Of a DNA stretch of 64,000 nt, positions 58,049 through 64,000 are shown one piece after another; the stretch's first letter is position 1, and the number at the start of each line of letters is the position of its first letter. Made by a program: the position numbers and the translations under genes. Origin of the DNA: Coptis chinensis (taxonomy: Eukaryota > Streptophyta > Magnoliopsida > Ranunculales > Ranunculaceae); the NCBI GenBank assembly GCA_015680905.1, contig CM027378.1, forward strand, positions 77,095,501-77,159,500, given 5' to 3'. The notes below the pieces were generated by a model. It had not been told where the DNA came from. It made no database searches and worked only from the letters and a program-made list of their open reading frames with translations.

Positions 58049-60724
58049 TATCAAACAAAACTAGAATTGACCGCAATGTCTGCAACTTGTGAATTGACTA
58101 CAACATGGATTTGGTGACAGTAGAATTCTATACATTTTGTTGTATCCTCCATGAAGGTCACTTCATTAGTCCATCGAACATGAATTGATATTAGTTTGGC
58201 CATACAATAAAGACAAGGAAGATATTACGGAAAGGTAAAAGTCTATAGTCGTCCTTCCAAAATCTAAAGCATATACGCTTCAAAGGTCTTGTATGTTCTA
58301 TTAAACAATGTATAAGCAAATGATATATAAAATCTACAGATGACATATCTCTAGACTCTAGTGTAAAGTTTCACCAAATTAAGGGAAAATTGTTAAAATG
58401 TATATGATAAAGTCGACCGTTTAAAATCCATATATGATAAATCAATTTAATCGATAATCTTAATTTAAACCAACATTGTCATTAAACAACTAAGTGTATA
58501 TATACACACAATTAAAGGATCCATATATACAACAGTTTATATAATAGTCTATATCTCACTCTATAAATTCATTTAAGACTTGTAGTTTCTCACCATAGAG
58601 AACATTCCTACAAATTAAAAATAGGCTCGTTTGAAAATTTCTAAATATGCCAAAAGAGAGTTGCAAAATTTCAAATTATGGTTGTTAAAAAAAATTGCAT
58701 TTTCAAATATATTTTTGAAATGGATAGAGATTTCGAAATGAACTAAAATTTTGTGTATATGATCTATATAGTGATAAGATCATACCCACAAAATATTAGC
58801 TCTTAGATCATCTTAAAAAGGAGTGTTGTATAAATTATTGCATATAGATCCCTCCCCATATTATACAGCCAATATCTGAAGAGATTAGCAGCTTGCTCTC
58901 TTTCAACTTAACATATCTCTAACTGAGATTTAGGATGATTGGAGGAGTGGTTAGTACATCATTTTATATAAAAACAAAACGTCATTCATTATGGTTTTTT
59001 AGCTTAGCTGAAAGACCTGCAATATGAACTAGCATTCTTACGACTTACGGGTATGTGTGGGCTCATCAAAACTGGTTTTTGCCATCCGTATATGTCTACA
59101 GGCATATTTTCAAGAAAATATCTAACGTTTTTTATCATGATTATATTTGTGTGTCTGTTCAAATAGGGCCTGCAATGCAATTTGTAGAACGCTTGACCTC
59201 TAAAATTTTTATATAATTTATTTTGGACATCAAATAAAATATATTAAAAAAAAAACAAAAAACAAATGATATTGTCAATTGAACATTTACATTATTGAAG
59301 GATGTAGGTATTTTGAGATTTACAATCGGTAGCTGAGAATTTTGGAGTACGTGGTTGTTGGATTAAACTGGGAAAGTGTCGGTGAAACCAAAGGAGGAAG
59401 ATCCGAGTACATAGACCACATGATCGAGGAGACGTAACAACCTAATACCAAAGGAAGCCACGACCCCTACACAACACACAATACGTACCTAGCCCCGGCC
59501 TATATGCGCAAGGTGGGACATGACGATCTTTCACTGTCTCTCATGCTACATAATTTTCATGCACCAACAAGGTTGTAATTTGTTTTCTAGCTAAGCACAA
59601 AGGTTTCTTTCCTAGAGTGCAAGATTTTTGCATTTAATTATTTTTTCATATTTAATCTTCATTTCTGGACACTGCCGTTGAGATCCTTTAAGTTTTCAAT
59701 TCTTTTTAGCTAAATCTCTTTGGGTTTAATAGTTCTCTGTGCTCGTGTTTATTTGGGTTGTTGTTTTGTTGCAAGAAGTCAATTTTGTCTTATTGGTTTG
59801 ACAATAAATTCGTCTTCTGATGTGTCATATCTCTACACGATTCTCCGTCCTCACATCAGGTCTTGTCTGGAATTTTGTCTTAATTCTTTGAGGTAATTAT
59901 TTATTTATTTATAGTAAAGATTTTTATACATTAGCCACTTTACCCATGTGATCGTCCGGGAAGAAAAATTGCACCAACACAAAATGGATAATAAATACCC
60001 TAAGAAATACACAAGTAATAAACTTTTTTTTTTTTTTTGCAAAAACGAACTAGTAATTAACGTACTTATAGAGTTATATATATCTCTATTTTCATTTTCG
60101 AATAGTCTCAATAATTGTTAGACATGATGATAATTGCCTTCCTTCTCTAATTATTTGTTTATTGACAATGTAGATTCTTTACAATTTAAAGAGAATAAGA
60201 ATATCGCAAACCAGGAAATTTATTTTATAGTGTTATATGGTTGTTATTATGAATTTGGTACACTAATATACACACTACTTTTTTTGAAAACTTGCTCAAG
60301 TAACTATATATATAGAGAGAGGGATAGAGATACATTCTTATGCGTACATTATAGCCACATTGTAAATTAATCCAAATAAAATCATAGACTTAAAAGTTGA
60401 ATGAAGGGTTGATTTTTTGTAGTTATGATCTCCCTACCATGAAGACCATGCTCACAAAAATTTAGCTCATTCAAATAAGTCTAACATTAAAACATGCTTA
60501 CAAAACTTTTAGACCGTTAAATGAAAAATTCAAAAATGAATACAAATGAACACTAATTTTAACATGGTTAGACATATCCAAATATTATGATTTTTTGTAA
60601 TAATGATCTTCATGGTGGAGAGATCATCTTCACAAAAAACTAGGCCTTAATTCATTTGTATGTCGAAAATGTGGCTATAATGTGCGCATAATGAATGTGT
60701 CTCTATCCCTCCCCTATATATATA
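58049..60724. other. No gene recognised
   Basis: Long AT-rich intergenic stretch. Only short frames occur and none has family resemblance. A less AT-rich patch at about 59370-59530 (ATCCGAGTACATAGACCACA) is unidentified. Confidence 0.45.
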
Positions 60725-60967
60725 CTAGAATATGCCCCGTGTCTTAAAGACACTCACCGGCATGCCTTCGGCACGTTTCACCTATGCATTAAAGGCCTTT
60801 GGCACTGGTTGCAATCATGTTTGGGCATGCATTCAATACCTCCATGAGTAAATTCTAAGACAACGAATAGGATGATTTTACTCCAAGATGTTTGCATCAG
60901 TGAGTATTCAACACACTGGTTTGACTGTCTTTTAGTGAGAAAAAAAAACCCTATCTTATTATATAGA
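60725..60967 (-). mobile_element. Very short Helitron (243 bases)
   Basis: The minus strand starts TCTATATAATAAGATAGGG after A (complement of T60968). It ends with the hairpin GTGTCT-TTA-AGACAC, ten bases CGGGGCATATT-like spacer, then CTAG before T (complement of A60724). This is exact Helitron architecture, including hairpin distance. Just inside is GTGCCGAAGGCATGCC, like the subterminal repeats of the large Helitron. No coding capacity. Confidence 0.82.
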
Positions 60968-61487
60968 TAGTAATTCTCTAAAAAGTAGCTACTTAAGTTA
61001 ACTTAAAATAAGTATGTACGTAAAACTTCAACATAGATAAAAATTGTTGTCATTTTTAAAAAGAAATCTAACGGTCCATAAATATTGAATTTTTGTAATT
61101 ATTTTTTGCCAATGTTAGAGATTTTCAAATGAGCTGAAATTTTGTAGAGATGATTTTAATATTGAGTATATCATATCTACAAAAAAATAAGTTTAAATTC
61201 ATTTTGTAGGTGAAATTTTAATTACATATTTATTTTAAAATTAACTTAAATAGCTACTTTTAAAAGAAAGACTATATATATATATATATATATACATATA
61301 TATTCTAGCCAACTCTAACTACTAAAATAACAAATAACATAGCATTTTTTAAAAGTGGCTAGAGTTGGTAAAAAAATAACCGATGACTTTGTGTGAAGCC
61401 ACCACACATTAAGTCTTTGCATTGATCAAGGTCTTCTGCCGTATGGTGAAAATATATGACTAAAAACAACAGTAATCATGCCTAAAA
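60968..61487. other. No gene; TA-rich
   Basis: Non-coding, with a TATATATATA run near 61274-61296. Confidence 0.5.
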
Positions 61488-61490
61488 TAA

Positions 61491-61902
61491 GGGGGTGTTT
61501 GGATCCTATTTATTTATTGCCAAAAAATGTTTATTAGTGAAAAAACATTTTTTGAAAAAATAAATGTGTTTGGTTTCTATTTAAAAAAAAAAATAGTTTT
61601 TCATCCAAAAAACTCTTTTTGGTCCCAAAAACTTGTTTTATGATAATTAGGTAAAACTTGTTTTTTAAGTTAAAAAACTATTTTTCTTTGAAGGAAACAC
61701 TTTTTGAGCTAAAGGCAAATGAACTCTCCCATGTTTTGGAGACTTTAGTCTTATGCATTATTGAAAATATATCGGTCTTCTGATTTGATAAAATGGTCAC
61801 AACCAAAAAATTTATTGAAAACTGTTTTAAATAAATACTTTTTCATAAAAGTGTTTTTTAAGAAAAAATACTTTTTTGAAAAAATGAAAACCAAACACCC
61901 AC
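61491..61902. mobile_element. Tourist-like MITE (PIF/Harbinger-type)
   Basis: Starts GGGGGTGTTTGG and ends CCAAACACCCAC, an 11/12 terminal inverted repeat of the widespread GGGTGTTTGG type. It is flanked by the three-base target duplication TAA (61488-61490 and 61903-61905). 412 bases, AT-rich interior with A/T runs, no coding capacity. Confidence 0.85.
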
Positions 61903-61905
61903 TAA

Positions 61906-62871
61906 AACTACAACTAAGATAAATAAATCATGCGGCCAAAAGGTTTGCCATAGGGCAAAAAATCTAGCTCAAGGTGAAGAACAATAAGTTAAATTAATTT
62001 TTACTGGATTCGGAAGTAGGGACAAACGTAGGAGGCTATTCATAGATTACCAACCGAATGGATTGGAAAATACATAGATTAAGGCTCATAGGGTTAAGCG
62101 TAGGAGGCTATTCAATCAGGAAACAATAGAGGAAGACGTACTCCTTGGCAAAAAGTAAAAGGCCGGTGCCAGCGGGAATCCTTCTTTATTATATTGGGAT
62201 TGTGGTTTATGTTGTTGGGTTTTGGACTTTTGGTGTTATATGGCACGTGCCATGTGTGCGATCAGCTGGTTTGGGCCTGGTAACACAAAAATTTAATTTT
62301 CGGGTAGTGATAATTTCGTAATTTTTTGTAAAATTTGTGAAAAATCAAGAGAGACATACAGCTGAATTTTATTATACAAATAGACAGTTTTATCCCTCCT
62401 TCACATATATTATTACATAATTATCTTTTGAACAATGAATGTAATAATCAAATCTGTACAAAGATATAATTAGAAAGATCCACTGTTCCGATCAATTTTC
62501 TTTATAGTTAGATATGACTCGCCTACTTAGCAAACCATATATGATACAACCATTAGGCATTGGGGAGAGGATTGTTAGCGTCCTACCCTCTTTAAAGGGG
62601 TAGGACCATCCTAACCCGCACACAAACAAAAAGTAGTAATTTGGTAATGTCTCAACTTTATGCATGTTTCCAAAAATTTAGAAATGAGTATCTTATTCTC
62701 TCATAGTCTCATCTCTTCCCCTCATGTCTCTCATTTCTTGCCAGCAAAAATAAATCGGCACAATTGAATGTAAAACTGAAAAACTAAGCGAAATTGAACC
62801 GGCACAACATGAAATGCCATAACACACACAAGAAGTTTTAAGTCATATTTAAACAAAAAGATTGATTGGTT
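61906..62871. other. No gene recognised
   Basis: AT-rich intergenic DNA between the MITE and the MULE-like element; no feature identified. Confidence 0.45.
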
Positions 62872-62880
62872 ATCAACTGG

Positions 62881-63850
62881 GAGTGATTTTTTGCTCTAAG
62901 CGTTGGTTCCTCCAAGCGCTCGAAGAGAATTATCAACCACACACGTTTTATTTTTTCCACAAAAAAGGGTAGTTATACTTCGCACAAAATTCTCAAAATT
63001 CTAGATTTTACTAGTTTGTCCCTCAGTCATAACTAGAAAGGAAATAAAAAGGAAACATAAACAAAACAAAAAATGGGAATCAAAATATAAAAAACACGAT
63101 GGATGCATTAAGAACAAGCTATGTTGCACTGGACCCATCTTACATGTACGCAAAATGACTTCGATATCTCAACAATGTAAGACGCGGACGCAGCAAAGGA
63201 CGTGGAAATTAATTAATATTTATAATTTTATTTTATATAAATTGAACATTAAAAACTAAATTAAATGTATCAACATTCATAAATTCAAAACTATTAAAGA
63301 TAAATAGCCACAAAATTAAGTTTAATATTTTCTAATCAAATTTTAAAAACATGTCATAAGTCTTAATAAAACAAAAAATGAAAAAATTGAGTTTTTTTAA
63401 TATTATTTATATTTATTTTTTATTTTTTTGCATCAAAATCCGTGTCCATACCATGTTGACCCGCGTCCGAACTGCGTCTTGACCCAGTTTAGTTGATCGC
63501 GTCCAACGTGTGTCCATGCTGCGTCCGACGCGGATAGCCCATGGATTGGTGCATCCGTGCTTTAGAGAGAACAAGCTAACAAAAAGATGATATTATTGTT
63601 ATTAACACGTTTTTGCGGGCAGAAAATGAAGAAGAAATACACACGTTTGTTGGTTTATTCTACTTTACATTATTTATTTATTTATTATTTTTATTTTCTT
63701 TATGAGGGACAAATTAATAAAATTGGGAATTTTGAAGATTTTGTGACGGTTGTAACTTCCTTTTTTTTTTGTGGAAAAAATGAGACATGTACGGCTCAAA
63801 ATTCCCTTAGAGCGCTTGGAGGAACCAACAATGGGAGCAAAAAATCATTC
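62881..63850. mobile_element. Non-autonomous MULE-like element, 970 bases
   Basis: Perfect nine-base target duplication ATCAACTGG at 62872-62880 and 63851-63859. Terminal inverted repeats of about 100 bases with gaps: GAGTGATTTTTTGCTCTAAG at the left and GAATGATTTTTTGCTCCCAT on the minus strand at the right, both continuing into GTTGGTTCCTCCAAGCGCTC and later TTTTTTCCACAAAAAA. The inner part has GCGTCC-rich DNA at about 63440-63560 but no transposase or clear gene. Confidence 0.87.
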
Positions 63851-63859
63851 ATCAACTGG

Positions 63860-64000
63860 TGGGGTTAATATTCTCAAGAAATACAATTTTGGTGATTATT
63901 GGCAGTGGCTGAAGCACCCAAGCACAATTTCAAAGTCTAGCAATTTTCTAGTTCCATTGACCACATTAACCCATTTTCACGATAACCAGTACCACTCTAT
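63860..64000. other. Window end, nothing recognised
   Basis: Short non-coding stretch. Confidence 0.4.

Overview
This is a plant nuclear genome window, most likely from a eudicot. Its genes are AT-rich with many introns, it carries plastid-targeted proteins and an OVATE family protein, and it holds several classes of plant transposon. The species cannot be read from the sequence.

Host genes. Only two host genes look intact: a six-exon chloroplast dehydroascorbate reductase (DHAR3-type, minus strand, 3127-5094) and an intronless OVATE family protein (plus strand, 54365-55537). Head to head with DHAR, 167 bases away, is a full-length 13-exon PTAC14-like SET-domain gene (5262-10484). It is broken by two nonsense codons and one frameshift. 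Three further broken DHAR pieces lie at 782-2107, 11342-11765 and 20504-21213. A deleted fragment of the MEP-pathway gene HDR/IspH lies at 48927-49274.

Layout. 1-11 kb: DHAR duplicates and the PTAC14 pseudogene. 11-21 kb: an apparently inverted block holding a truncated Athila-type LTR (minus), a 6.1-kb Tat-type Ty3/gypsy element nested in it (13111-19190, target duplication ATTAG), a LINE ORF1 remnant, and half of a DHAR copy. 21-29 kb: an internally deleted Athila-like element with protease, env-like ORF, a 1.6-kb LTR, a second primer-binding site and the start of gag. 29-49 kb: two direct copies of a 1.7-kb repeat. The second copy is split by a 16.2-kb Helitron (32536-48725). The Helitron helicase gene is split by a Mutator-like element carrying PPR-gene fragments (38949-46528, 10-bp target duplication). 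That element's left terminal repeat is split by an LTR element with apparently identical LTRs (39041-45136, target duplication CCTTT). 49-64 kb: the HDR fragment, Helitron-like repeats, the OVATE gene, two short non-autonomous Helitrons (57661-58048 and 60725-60967), a Tourist-like MITE (61491-61902) and a 970-bp MULE-like element with a 9-bp target duplication (62881-63850).

Overall the window records ordered insertion: 1.7-kb repeat pair, then Helitron, then Pack-MULE-like element, then LTR element. Each boundary can be read directly. No coordinated gene system beyond the DHAR/PTAC14 pair is visible. The most notable material is the nest, the empty Helitron site preserved in the sister repeat, and a rearrangement that split one DHAR copy within an intron.
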